Positions 1-8,276 of a DNA stretch of 64,000 nucleotides are shown one piece after another. Origin of the DNA: Flavobacteriaceae bacterium D16 (GTDB taxonomy: Bacteria > Bacteroidota > Bacteroidia > Flavobacteriales > Flavobacteriaceae); assembly GCA_021295155.1 (NCBI GenBank), contig JAJTJC010000036.1, positions 434,001-498,000 of the forward strand, read 5' to 3'. The position numbers and the translations under genes are program-made. The number at the start of each line of letters is the position of its first letter. The first letter of the stretch is position 1. The notes beneath the pieces were generated by a model that made no database searches, was not told the origin of the DNA, and saw nothing but the letters and a program-made list of their open reading frames with translations.

Positions 1-11
1 AGACTAAACTC

Positions 12-1679
12 CTAGTCCCGCTCCAGGTCGAATTGGGAATGCAGTTTCAGTTCTCTGGCTAAATCCTCCCGCCAGGCATCTATCTGCTTTTTGTTTAGGT
101 TGAAGTGCTTCTTAAAAAAATCCAATACAGGCTCCGTAAATTTCCGAACGCTTTCAATGTCAAAATACAACCTGCCCGTCCGGCGTATGAAAAAATCCAT
201 GGGGGTGAGGATACACTCGTAATCCAAACCGAATTGCAGCTCGGCTAAAATCATGCGTTCTTCGGAATCTGCTCCTTTGGTTTTTTGAAAATTATCGAGT
301 ATCCGTTCGGTTTGTTTTCCGTAATTGGTTACCAGATACCAGGCATCATAATGGGTGAAGCCGTCCTTTTCTATCCGTCCATAGACCTCTTTGATATACT
401 GCTTAACCTGTTTGAATTTCTTGAATTCACTTCCACAAAGCGGTATGGCTTCCGTCTTACAGTCAGGGATGTCTCTACCATAGTCTTCCTTGAACTTTTG
501 GGAAACCTGATTCACCACACGTTCAGCCATTTTACGATACCCTGTTAATTTTCCCCCGGCCATACTGATCAGTCCGGTTTCTGAAGTAAAGATTTCATCC
601 TTCCTGGACAGTTCGGAAGCAGATTTGCCCTCTTCGTGTATGAGGGGGCGAAGGCCTGCCCATGAGGATTGGATATCCTCCATCCCTAAATCAATACTGG
701 GGAACATATTATTAACTGCTGAAATCAGGTAAATAGCATCTGCAAGGTCTGTAGTAACCTGGTCTTTGTCTTGTAAATAACTCGTGTCTGTAGTCCCCAC
801 ATAGGTTACCTTTCCTCTGGGAATGGCAAAAATCATTCGTCCGTCAGGAACATCGAAGTATACAGACTGTTTTACCGGTAACTTTTCATGAGGAAAGACC
901 AGGTGTACCCCTTTGGTCAGGTGCAGTCGTTTTCCCATCAGGGAATTATTAACACTTCGCAATTTATCCACCCAGGGGCCGGCAGCACTTATTACGTATT
1001 TCGATCTGATAGTAAAGGTATCTCCAGAAACATGGTCCATAACCTCAACCCCAGCGACACGATCTTCTTTATAGCAAAAATCGTTAACCTCTACATAATT
1101 CAGAGCGGTAGCCCCATAGGTCAGGCTTGTCTTGATGTTTTCGAGTGTGAGGCGGGCATCATCTGTGCGGTATTCTGCATAATACCCTGCACCTTTAAGA
1201 ATCTTTTTAGGTAATAAAGGTTCCAGTTTCAGCGCTTCCTTTTTTTCAAGCATTTTGCGTTTGTCGTCCCCGCTTACCTGGGCGAGGATATCATATACCT
1301 TAAGGCCGATGGAGGTTAACCATTTGCCATAAGAACCGTTTTCAATCAGGGGGAGTAACATTTTTTCCGGTAACACCAGGTGTGGGGCTAGCTTGTGCAC
1401 AATGGCCCGTTCTGACCCTACTTCCTTAACCAGCCAAAAATCGAATTGCTTCAGATAGCGCAGGCCTCCGTGGATCAGTTTGGTGGATTTACTGCTTGTT
1501 CCCGAAGCAAAATCCCCTTTCTCTACCAGAGCAACTTTAAGCCCTCGTGAAGCCGCATCAAGAGCTATGCCTGCACCTGTAATTCCTCCTCCGATGACCA
1601 GTACATCGAATTGCTCTTTTGACAACTTTTGCTGAATTTCCTTACGATGTTTGTTCGAAAACCGAATATCTTCTTTCAT
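12..1679 (-). CDS. glpD: FAD-dependent glycerol-3-phosphate dehydrogenase
   Basis: Oxidises sn-glycerol 3-phosphate to dihydroxyacetone phosphate and passes electrons through FAD to the respiratory quinone pool at the inner membrane face. The 555-residue length is usual for the family. The N-terminus carries the FAD-binding Rossmann motif GGGITGAG followed by the family block TSSKSTKLIHGGLRYL, and the C-terminal third matches the GlpD cap domain. The ATG at 1679 follows a good upstream promoter (1743-1773). No glycerol kinase or facilitator lies in the window; if such genes exist nearby they would be to the left. The family is certain; the only near alternative is an anaerobic GlpA-type subunit, which the single-gene layout argues against. 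Confidence 0.95.
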   Translation of the reverse strand: MKEDIRFSNKHRKEIQQKLSKEQFDVLVIGGGITGAGIALDAASRGLKVALVEKGDFASGTSSKSTKLIHGGLRYLKQFDFWLVKEVGSERAIVHKLAPHLVLPEKMLLPLIENGSYGKWLTSIGLKVYDILAQVSGDDKRKMLEKKEALKLEPLLPKKILKGAGYYAEYRTDDARLTLENIKTSLTYGATALNYVEVNDFCYKEDRVAGVEVMDHVSGDTFTIRSKYVISAAGPWVDKLRSVNNSLMGKRLHLTKGVHLVFPHEKLPVKQSVYFDVPDGRMIFAIPRGKVTYVGTTDTSYLQDKDQVTTDLADAIYLISAVNNMFPSIDLGMEDIQSSWAGLRPLIHEEGKSASELSRKDEIFTSETGLISMAGGKLTGYRKMAERVVNQVSQKFKEDYGRDIPDCKTEAIPLCGSEFKKFKQVKQYIKEVYGRIEKDGFTHYDAWYLVTNYGKQTERILDNFQKTKGADSEERMILAELQFGLDYECILTPMDFFIRRTGRLYFDIESVRKFTEPVLDFFKKHFNLNKKQIDAWREDLARELKLHSQFDLERD

Positions 1680-1742
1680 AGTATCCCCTGTTAGAAGGGT
1701 TTTTTATTTGACCATCCAGACCTCAAAATAGAGGTATAAAAT

Positions 1743-1773
1743 CAAAAATAAGGTATTTAAATGCCGGGGGCAA
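1743..1773 (-). promoter_or_regulatory. Predicted glpD promoter (flavobacterial -33/-7 type)
   Basis: On the minus strand the sequence shows TTG, a 20-nt spacer and TATTTTTG, matching the flavobacterial consensus TTG-N17-23-TAnnTTTG. Transcription would start near 1739 and give a leader of about 60 nt before the glpD ATG. It is one of the three best promoter matches in the window. Confidence 0.6.
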
Positions 1774-1842
1774 TGCGCTGTTCTGATGATAACAAAATGA
1801 TAATAAAACCTTGGTTGAAGAGCATCTGGCCAGTAGGGCTTA

Positions 1843-2151
1843 TCAGGGCTTAAACTCATATTCGCGTTGTACCTCACATATACGCACCTTATACCATTGA
1901 TACCATTTTTTTATGCCCATTTCCTGGGCTACTTCATGCTCTAAATTCTTTTTCCAGTGGGCAATAGACTCGAGGCTATCCCAATAGCTGACTGAAATTC
2001 CCAGTTTTTCCCGAGCACTTTCAAACCCGAGGTAGCCAGGTTGATTTTTGGCGAGCCCCTCCATCTTGCTGGCCATATCCTCGTATCCGTGAGTATCTGG
2101 ATTAAGCCGACTACTAAATATTACAGCATAATAGGGTTTAGAAGCCTTCAT
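1843..2151 (-). CDS. Antibiotic biosynthesis monooxygenase (ABM) domain protein
   Basis: A 102-residue protein of the dimeric alpha/beta-barrel ABM type. The visible family pattern is a first beta strand YYAVIFSSRL, a central segment ending in QPGYLGFESAR, and the stretch SVSYWDSLESIAHWKKNLEH that is typical of small EthD/ABM proteins. The substrate cannot be told from sequence; such proteins range from quinol or heme oxygenases to non-catalytic members. Its ATG overlaps the stop codon of the upstream gene (ATGA, 2148-2151), so the two are translationally coupled. Confidence 0.8.
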   Translation of the reverse strand: MKASKPYYAVIFSSRLNPDTHGYEDMASKMEGLAKNQPGYLGFESAREKLGISVSYWDSLESIAHWKKNLEHEVAQEMGIKKWYQWYKVRICEVQREYEFKP

Positions 2152-2504
2152 TGAATAAACTCTTTCTCTATAAAGTAATCAACAATAGCTTCCTTCATCA
2201 GCACTGATTGTTCCCCTGATTTCAGCGGTGGTAAGGGTTCTTTTATAAGGTAGTGGGGCCAGCCCTCCTCATCAAAAAAATCAAACTCGTAGTAACCAAA
2301 GGGTTCCAACAATCTGCAAATAGCGATATGCATCAGGTTGATCTTTTCATCCTTTTTAAAGGATCGGTGAAATTGCCCCAGTTCCTGAACCCCAATGAGG
2401 TAAATTATGGCATCGAGTTCAAGGGGGTCCCCATCTGCGAACTTAGCCGATAGCTTTTCTACCAGAAGTTCCCATCGCTCTTTCAGAATTAAGTCCCTGG
2501 ACAT
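2148..2504 (-). CDS. Conserved hypothetical protein, 118 aa
   Basis: I do not recognise a named domain. The protein is soluble, acidic and mostly helical, with a central stretch reading LDAIIYLIGVQELG and a C-terminus ending in a helix that includes VLMKEAIVDYFIEKEFIQ. There is no signal peptide or membrane segment. It overlaps by 4 nt with the downstream ABM-domain gene, so the two are probably expressed together. Coding is supported by an open frame of full length, the coupled stop/start, and a composition like its neighbours. Confidence 0.7.
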   Translation of the reverse strand: MSRDLILKERWELLVEKLSAKFADGDPLELDAIIYLIGVQELGQFHRSFKKDEKINLMHIAICRLLEPFGYYEFDFFDEEGWPHYLIKEPLPPLKSGEQSVLMKEAIVDYFIEKEFIQ

Positions 2505-2603
2505 AAGAATGCGCTTTTAGTTCCTTTTTGGATAGCGATTAATAGTGAATTAAACCGTGGATAAGCCACTTGACCAAAGCCTCAAATGTACGAATCAATC
2601 CTT

Positions 2604-2611
2604 TATATTTG
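2604..2611 (+). promoter_or_regulatory. Predicted -7 box for the CvpA gene
   Basis: The sequence TATATTTG matches TAnnTTTG exactly. It lies inside the longer open frame that could start at 2570, which supports the later ATG at 2627 as the true start. A transcript would begin near 2615 with a leader of about 12 nt. No good TTG -33 box is seen at the right distance. Confidence 0.45.
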
Positions 2612-2626
2612 TATAAATACATCCAG

Positions 2627-3142
2627 ATGGGAATCTTAGATATAGTCCTGGGCTTACTGCTGGCCTACGGGTTCTACAGGGGTCTGAGAAACGGTCTTTT
2701 TATTGAAATAGCCTCGCTGGTAGCGTTGATCGCCGGGCTATACGGGGCCATTCATTTGTCTTATATCACCGGTGATTATCTGGAGCAGCGTGTAGAATGG
2801 GATGAGAACTATGTAAGCATCATCGCTTTTATCATCACCTTTTTTGCCATTGTTTTACTGATTCATCTTGCTGGTAAATTGATTACCAAAATAATTGAAC
2901 TTACTGTATTAGATCTCCTGAACAAGATTGTTGGCGGGATTTTTGGCGCTGTAAAAATCGCAGTAATTCTGGGGGCTATTCTTATCTTTTTCGAAAAAGC
3001 CAATGACTCCCTTAACCTTTATGAAAGAGAAACCCCCAAGGAATCCATTTTATACGAACCCGTTAAAAGTCTGGGGGCATTTGTTTTTGGTTGGTTTATC
3101 AATCGCTATTACGAGGATGAATCCGATCCGGAAGAAGGGTAA
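2627..3142 (+). CDS. cvpA: CvpA family membrane protein
   Basis: An inner membrane protein of the CvpA family, linked in Gammaproteobacteria to colicin V production and envelope homeostasis. Translated from 2627 it begins MGILDIVLGLLLAYGFYRGL, the family's usual start, and shows four hydrophobic segments at about residues 5-25, 28-45, 60-85 and 100-125. The C-terminus is acidic (ESDPEEG). An earlier in-frame ATG at 2570 exists, but it lies upstream of the TATATTTG box and adds a non-conserved N-terminus. It appears to be a single-gene unit. Confidence 0.85.
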   Translation: MGILDIVLGLLLAYGFYRGLRNGLFIEIASLVALIAGLYGAIHLSYITGDYLEQRVEWDENYVSIIAFIITFFAIVLLIHLAGKLITKIIELTVLDLLNKIVGGIFGAVKIAVILGAILIFFEKANDSLNLYERETPKESILYEPVKSLGAFVFGWFINRYYEDESDPEEG

Positions 3143-3341
3143 ATATTAATAAGAGCTGCAGGCCGGCTACAAGTGCTATCAGAATTTTCTGTATAATACT
3201 AAGAGGCAAGGTCATTCGTCGATAAATATAGCCGCTTAAAGGAAAGTTGTGTAACTTCCTCGACTTTTATTTACATTTCATCGCTTGGTTAATTTGTTAC
3301 CGCCCAGTAGCAAATTTATCCGGCACACGAGAGAACACTAT

Positions 3342-3818
3342 ATGAAAATGAAATTCAACGGGCTTTTGCTGGCATTTTTGCTATGCATCGGTGTATCCTG
3401 TACGGAAGAAACACAGGACCAATCGGTGTATGAGGTAAATCAAAATGCCGTTCAGGTTGAGGATGCCTTACTGCAGGTTGTTAATGAACATCGTACCTCT
3501 CTGGGTTTTAATGCCCTTGAGTTTAGTCCTGTGGCATACGAATATGCCAATGCTCATAACGACTACATGATTGCAAAAGGCGACTTAAGCCATGACCATT
3601 TCAGTTCAAGAGCCTCCAATATCGCCTCAGAGACCAATGCAGAATACGTTTCAGAAAACGTAGCCAAAGATTACCCCAGTGCCCAGGAAGCTTTTGAAGG
3701 CTGGCTCAATAGTCCTAACCATAGAAAAACTATGGAGGGCGAATTTACCCATACTGCCGTCAGTGTAAAAGTAGATGAGGCTGGTAATTATTTCTACACA
3801 CAGCTTTTCTTTCGCTAA
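3342..3818 (+). CDS. CAP (SCP/PR-1) domain lipoprotein
   Basis: A secreted CAP-superfamily protein. From the ATG at 3342 it opens with a lipoprotein signal (MKMKFNGLLLAFLLCIGVSC) in which Cys20 would be lipidated. A CAP domain follows: NEHRTSLGFNAL, ANAHNDYMIAKGDLSHDHF, ENVAKDYPSAQEAFEGWLNS and PNHRKTMEG hold the conserved His and Glu positions of the family. The longer frame from 3285 would bury the signal peptide behind 19 residues, so it was rejected. The molecular function of bacterial CAP proteins is largely unknown. A weak TTG-N22-TACATTTC promoter lies at 3247-3279. Confidence 0.85.
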   Translation: MKMKFNGLLLAFLLCIGVSCTEETQDQSVYEVNQNAVQVEDALLQVVNEHRTSLGFNALEFSPVAYEYANAHNDYMIAKGDLSHDHFSSRASNIASETNAEYVSENVAKDYPSAQEAFEGWLNSPNHRKTMEGEFTHTAVSVKVDEAGNYFYTQLFFR

Positions 3819-3913
3819 CTGACTTCCAAACTTTAGCTTTTTGTATTTTTAATTTCCGTAGGAGACACTCAATATGGTTTTGTCTTCTGGATTGCTAACG
3901 TTAAAAAAACACA

Positions 3914-4453
3914 ATGGCTATACTACCCCCTTTCAACTTGCTCAAATGGATTGAGGAGAACAGAAACTCACTGAAACCCCCAGTGGGAAATAAAAACCTG
4001 TATAAAGATGCAGGCGATTACATTGTAATGGTAGTTGCAGGACCCAATGCCCGCAAGGATTACCACTACAATGAAACCGAAGAACTGTTTTACCAACTGG
4101 AGGGGAACATTGAAGTTCATATACAAGAAGATGGAAAGAAAAAAACCTTTAAACTTGGGCCTGGTGATATGTACTTGCATCCTGCGGGAATCCCGCACTC
4201 TCCGGCGCGTAATAAGGACTCTATCGGATTGGTTGTGGAAAGGAAAAGGGATCATCTCGACCTTAAAGATGGCCTGATGTGGTACTGTGACAACTGCAAC
4301 CATAAACTTTATGAAGCCTATTTTAAACTACAGGATATTGAACAGGACTTCCTGGGGCATTTTGAAACTTTTTACGGATCTGAAGAGCTCAGGACCTGCG
4401 ACAATTGTGGGACTGTTATGGAAGCTGATGAACGGTTTTTAGCTAAAAAATGA
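3914..4453 (+). CDS. nbaC: 3-hydroxyanthranilate 3,4-dioxygenase
   Basis: Opens the ring of 3-hydroxyanthranilate to 2-amino-3-carboxymuconate semialdehyde, which cyclises to quinolinate (NAD synthesis) or enters tryptophan degradation. The 179-residue cupin carries the expected Fe(II) ligands His51, Glu57 and His95 and the substrate-binding Arg47 and Arg99, at the numbering known for the Cupriavidus enzyme. The C-terminal rubredoxin-like site with two CDNC motifs, typical of bacterial forms, is present. It is followed 7 nt later by a DUF1304 gene. Other kynurenine-pathway genes are not in the window. Confidence 0.95.
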   Translation: MAILPPFNLLKWIEENRNSLKPPVGNKNLYKDAGDYIVMVVAGPNARKDYHYNETEELFYQLEGNIEVHIQEDGKKKTFKLGPGDMYLHPAGIPHSPARNKDSIGLVVERKRDHLDLKDGLMWYCDNCNHKLYEAYFKLQDIEQDFLGHFETFYGSEELRTCDNCGTVMEADERFLAKK

Positions 4454-4460
4454 TAATAAC

Positions 4461-4823
4461 ATGCACCTTGCCGTCAAAGTTTTAACCATTGCCATTGCAT
4501 TAATGCACCTGTACTTTCTGTGGTTGGAAATGTTTGCCTGGACCAGCAGGGGAAGAAAGGTTTTCCAAAGCCTGCCTCAAGAGCTGTTTGAACCTACTAA
4601 AACCCTTGCTGCCAACCAGGGCCTTTACAATGGTTTCCTTGCCGCAGGATTAATCTGGAGTGTGCTTATAGAAGACGCTGAGTGGCAAAAAGCAGTTGCT
4701 TTGTTCTTCCTGGGTTGTGTGGCTATTGCCGGTATTTACGGAGGGTTTTCAGCGGATAAAAAAATATTCTTCATTCAGGGAATACCTGCTTTGGTCACCC
4801 TCGCACTAACCCTGCTGCTTTAG
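4461..4823 (+). CDS. DUF1304 family membrane protein
   Basis: A 120-residue protein with four predicted membrane spans and almost no soluble part, matching DUF1304. The family start is visible (LYFLWLEMFAW, followed by a conserved basic and aromatic patch). The function of the family is unknown. It begins 7 nt after the 3-hydroxyanthranilate dioxygenase gene and is probably cotranscribed with it. Confidence 0.8.
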   Translation: MHLAVKVLTIAIALMHLYFLWLEMFAWTSRGRKVFQSLPQELFEPTKTLAANQGLYNGFLAAGLIWSVLIEDAEWQKAVALFFLGCVAIAGIYGGFSADKKIFFIQGIPALVTLALTLLL

Positions 4824-4879
4824 TGTCAAAAGCCCAAAATATCTGTAATTATTCAGCAGGGGTTCAGCGCGATTATTCG

Positions 4880-4887
4880 TAGCTTTG
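4880..4887 (+). promoter_or_regulatory. Predicted -7 box for the aldehyde dehydrogenase gene
   Basis: TAGCTTTG is an exact TAnnTTTG match 33 nt before the ATG at 4921, giving a leader of about 30 nt. No TTG is visible at the right spacing. It suggests the dehydrogenase has its own promoter and is not only read through from the dioxygenase operon. Confidence 0.45.
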
Positions 4888-4920
4888 CAGCAGTAATTTA
4901 ATCACCAAAAATAACGAACC

Positions 4921-6474
4921 ATGTCTGAAATTGCACTGGATTTTGGAATACAGGAAGCCCTGGAAAAACTAGGTGTACAAGAATTCAATAAGGGAACCTC
5001 AACCGGCTCAGATAACTTTGGCTCAGGAGATACTATCAGTTCTTATTCTCCTGTTGATGCTGCCTTAATTGGTAAAGTTACAGGCACTTCAGAAACCGAT
5101 TACGAAAAGGTTATTTCAACTGCTGTTGAAGCATTTAAAACATGGCGAAAAGTTCCGGCACCTCAGCGCGGGGAAATCGTAAGACAATTTGGAGAGAAAC
5201 TCAGAGCGTTAAAAGAACCCTTGGGCAAACTGGTTTCCTATGAAATGGGAAAATCCTATCAGGAAGGTCTGGGAGAAGTTCAGGAAATGATCGACATCTG
5301 TGATTTTGCAGTGGGCCTTTCCCGACAGCTACACGGCCTTACCATGCATTCAGAAAGACCCTTGCACCGTATGTACGAACAGTACCATCCGCTGGGTATT
5401 GTAGGCATCATTTCGGCTTTCAATTTTCCGGTTGCCGTATGGTCATGGAATACAGCCCTGGCCTGGGTTTGTGGTGATGTTTGCGTCTGGAAGCCCTCTG
5501 AAAAAGCTCCTATATGCGGCATTGCCTGCCAGAACATTATTGCAGATGTACTAAGGGAAAACAAGCTTCCGGAAGGCATTTCCTGCCTGATAAACGGAGA
5601 TTACCGTGTCGGGGAGTTTATGACCAAAGACAAAAGGGTGCCCCTTGTTTCAGCCACAGGGTCTATAAGAATGGGAAAAATAGTAGCGCAGGCTGTCGCT
5701 GCGCGATTAGGTAAGTCCCTGCTTGAACTGGGCGGCAATAATGCCATCATTGTTACGCCTGAGGCCGACATCAAGATGACTATAATCGGAGCTGTTTTCG
5801 GCGCAGTGGGTACAGCAGGCCAAAGGTGTACTTCTACCAGGAGGCTAATTATACACGAAGACATTTATGATAAAATGAAGGATGCCCTGGTGGCTGCCTA
5901 CGGGCAGTTAAAAATCGGGAATCCTCTTGATGAGGAGAATCATGTTGGGCCCCTCATAGATAAAGATGCTGTTAAGCTTTACCTGAAAGCACTGGACAAA
6001 GCAGAAGAGGAAGGTGGAAAAATACTGGTTCCTGGAGGCGTACTTGACGGACCGGGGTACGAAAGTGGTTGCTATGTAAAGCCTGCCATAGTAGAAGCAG
6101 ATAATTCTTTTGAAATCGTGCAGGAAGAGACCTTTGCCCCAATACTGTATTTGCTGAAATACCGCGGGGAGGTAACTAATGCCATTGCCACGCAAAACGA
6201 TGTGGTTCAGGGTCTATCTTCAGCCATTATGACCAACAATCTCAGAGATGCCGAACAGTTCCTCTCCGCTGCTGGTAGCGACTGTGGTATTGCCAATGTC
6301 AATATTGGTACTTCTGGAGCAGAAATAGGAGGTGCATTTGGAGGTGAGAAAGAAACCGGCGGTGGTCGGGAATCAGGCTCTGATGCCTGGAAGATCTATA
6401 TGCGCCGGCAAACGAATACCATCAATTACAGCACAGAGCTACCCCTGGCACAGGGCATTAAATTTGATCTTTAA
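4921..6474 (+). CDS. Aldehyde dehydrogenase, ALDH7 (alpha-aminoadipic semialdehyde) type
   Basis: An NAD(P)-dependent aldehyde dehydrogenase of 517 residues. The catalytic Cys lies in GTAGQRCTSTRR and the general-base Glu in LLELGGNNAI. The cofactor region includes GIISAFNFPVAVWSWNTALA and the C-terminus has IGGAFGGEKETGGGRESGSD. These blocks are those of antiquitin/ALDH7, whose members oxidise alpha-aminoadipate semialdehyde (piperideine-6-carboxylate) in lysine breakdown. The neighbouring dioxygenase might suggest an aminomuconate semialdehyde dehydrogenase instead, but that enzyme belongs to a different family (ALDH8). The substrate assignment is inferred from family only. Confidence 0.88.
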   Translation: MSEIALDFGIQEALEKLGVQEFNKGTSTGSDNFGSGDTISSYSPVDAALIGKVTGTSETDYEKVISTAVEAFKTWRKVPAPQRGEIVRQFGEKLRALKEPLGKLVSYEMGKSYQEGLGEVQEMIDICDFAVGLSRQLHGLTMHSERPLHRMYEQYHPLGIVGIISAFNFPVAVWSWNTALAWVCGDVCVWKPSEKAPICGIACQNIIADVLRENKLPEGISCLINGDYRVGEFMTKDKRVPLVSATGSIRMGKIVAQAVAARLGKSLLELGGNNAIIVTPEADIKMTIIGAVFGAVGTAGQRCTSTRRLIIHEDIYDKMKDALVAAYGQLKIGNPLDEENHVGPLIDKDAVKLYLKALDKAEEEGGKILVPGGVLDGPGYESGCYVKPAIVEADNSFEIVQEETFAPILYLLKYRGEVTNAIATQNDVVQGLSSAIMTNNLRDAEQFLSAAGSDCGIANVNIGTSGAEIGGAFGGEKETGGGRESGSDAWKIYMRRQTNTINYSTELPLAQGIKFDL

Positions 6475-6679
6475 GTATTTTACGGTAGTACTGGCCATAA
6501 GTTTGAATACCACAGTTCCTCTTCCATTATTTAAATTCAAAATTTAATGGAACCATTTGGGTATGGGCTGAATCATTCCCTCAATAGACTTCAATTATCT
6601 CACAAAGTACGAGTTGAATAGAGTTACTGAATTTTGTTTAACTTGTAAGGTAGTACTAACCATATTAAGACATACAAAA

Positions 6680-7201
6680 ATGGATAATTCGAATCTCACA
6701 TTCTGGTTGTTATTACTAGCTGTTGGCATCGTAGCATTTCTTATTGGCTATTTCCTGAGGGGAAGTGGCAAAGACAGCAGCGAACAAAAGGAAGTGCCGG
6801 AATTAAAGGACAAAATACGGTCTCTGGAAGCAGAGCTTAGATCCTGTCAGCAAGCTCTCGACAAGTCAAAGTCTGCACAAAAAGGACAGGCGGACGATCA
6901 TGCCTTCGACTTCAAAACGGCCAAAAAGGTTTTTGGTAAAACTATTAAACAAGACGATCTTAAGGTCATTGAAGGAATAGGTCCAAAAATCGAAGGCCTT
7001 TTTCACAATTATGATATTAAAACCTGGGATGCCCTGGCGCACATTAGCGTAGCTAAATGTCAGGAGGTCCTTGAATCCGGAGGGGACCGATACAGGGTTC
7101 ATGACCCGTCATCCTGGCCCATGCAAGCCATGATGTGTTATGAAAACAAGTGGAAAGAGCTTCACCGCTGGCAAGTGGAACACAAGCACGGTAAACTCTG
7201 A
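6680..7201 (+). CDS. Membrane-anchored helix-hairpin-helix domain protein
   Basis: From the ATG at 6680 the protein (173 aa) has one N-terminal membrane anchor (NLTFWLLLLAVGIVAFLIGY), a coiled-coil-like charged segment (about residues 35-65), and a C-terminal helix-hairpin-helix/H3TH-like fold starting DDLKVIEGIGPKIEGLFHN and ending near NKWKELHRWQ. This architecture is seen in Bacteroidota proteins annotated as flap-endonuclease-like or DUF4332-like, but no nuclease residues can be assigned here. The upstream in-frame ATG at 6614 would put 22 extra residues before the anchor and is less likely. Function unknown. Confidence 0.7.
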   Translation: MDNSNLTFWLLLLAVGIVAFLIGYFLRGSGKDSSEQKEVPELKDKIRSLEAELRSCQQALDKSKSAQKGQADDHAFDFKTAKKVFGKTIKQDDLKVIEGIGPKIEGLFHNYDIKTWDALAHISVAKCQEVLESGGDRYRVHDPSSWPMQAMMCYENKWKELHRWQVEHKHGKL

Positions 7202-7220
7202 GGTATAGTAAGTTTAGTAG

Positions 7221-8216
7221 CTAAATCCTGCCGTTGACCTGTACCCAACTAAAACGGTACTGGTCATTGGGAATGCTCATTCGGTGAGCAATACGCTCCA
7301 AGCGATCCGGGAGTTTCATTAGATAATCCCTGGCCCGGTTTGCCTCATCGGAAAGACTTCTTAAACCGTCAATTTCCCAGGACGACAATAGTTTGCCCAG
7401 GATGTCAATATAATCTTCCGAAGTGTAAACCCCCAGGCGTTGTGCACAGACAGAAAAATTTTCAAAGGCAGCTCCAATGGTACCTCCGGATTCTCGGAGA
7501 AAATGTGCCGGCATCACTATTTTCTTCTTCATCATTTCAGCAAAGGCGAGTACCATACCATTAGGGTCATATTCCAGAATTGCCTTTACAAATTCCTTGT
7601 AAGCCAGGTGATGGCGCATCTCATCTCCGGCAATTATCTGGCACATTTTGGCTAAAAGGTTGTTCCCTTTTTTTCGGGCCATAACCCCTACCCGTTTATG
7701 GGAAATGTTAGTAGCCAATTCCTGAAAAGTGGTATAAACGAAATTTTTATAAGGATCACGATCGGTCCCAATATCAAAACCATCACTGATCAGATACTGA
7801 GTAGACACCTCAACTTCACGCATATTTACCCGCCCGGATAAATAGAGGTACTTATTGAGCACATCCCCGTGTCTGTTCTCCTCGGCTGTCCACGCCCTGA
7901 CCCAGTTAGACCATCCGTTATCCTTGCCTTCCTGCTGGTTGATCCCTTCTACATCCATCAGCCATGATTCATAGGTGGGCAGGGCTTCTTCTGTAATGGT
8001 ATCGGCTACCAGGGTAACCCAGAAATCGTATCCCAATTCCTTTGCTTCTTCCCTGATTTGGGTCAGATGTTCATAAAAATCATCAGACTGGGAGTCTGGT
8101 AAGAAATCTGAAGGCTGCCAGATATCATCAATAGGAATCAGGTAGGAATCCATATAGGAGGCGATCTTTGGCTCAATCGCTTGCATTACCTCCAGTCTTT
8201 TGTTCTTAATTATCAT
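7221..8216 (-). CDS. Acyl-ACP desaturase (FAB2/stearoyl-ACP delta-9 type)
   Basis: A soluble di-iron enzyme that introduces a cis double bond into acyl chains carried on ACP. Both iron-binding ExxH motifs are visible: Glu113-His116 in EENRHGD and Glu199-His202 in DEMRHH, with the first glutamate ligand near TEEALPTYES. The length of 331 aa is normal for bacterial FAB2-like proteins. It converges with the preceding gene, with 19 nt between the stops. ACP and FabF are encoded elsewhere in the window. The position specificity of the double bond cannot be read from sequence. Confidence 0.92.
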   Translation of the reverse strand: MIIKNKRLEVMQAIEPKIASYMDSYLIPIDDIWQPSDFLPDSQSDDFYEHLTQIREEAKELGYDFWVTLVADTITEEALPTYESWLMDVEGINQQEGKDNGWSNWVRAWTAEENRHGDVLNKYLYLSGRVNMREVEVSTQYLISDGFDIGTDRDPYKNFVYTTFQELATNISHKRVGVMARKKGNNLLAKMCQIIAGDEMRHHLAYKEFVKAILEYDPNGMVLAFAEMMKKKIVMPAHFLRESGGTIGAAFENFSVCAQRLGVYTSEDYIDILGKLLSSWEIDGLRSLSDEANRARDYLMKLPDRLERIAHRMSIPNDQYRFSWVQVNGRI

Positions 8217-8276
8217 AGCCGCTTTTTACAAAGAACGGCAAAAGATAGCCAGCAAATTCACAAAGCTTCCCAAAAT

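Noticed and set aside
2570-2626. Longer N-terminus for the CvpA protein
   Set aside because: The extra residues contain the -7 box and are not family-like; the ATG at 2627 gives the normal CvpA start.
3241-3264. Hairpin with GGAAAGTT and AACTTCC before the CAP lipoprotein gene
   Set aside because: The stem has a bulge and no T-run directly follows, so it is not convincing as a terminator.
6484-6658. Repeated GGTAGTACT in the gap before the helix-hairpin-helix gene
   Set aside because: Only nine bases in two copies, which is not distinguishable from chance.
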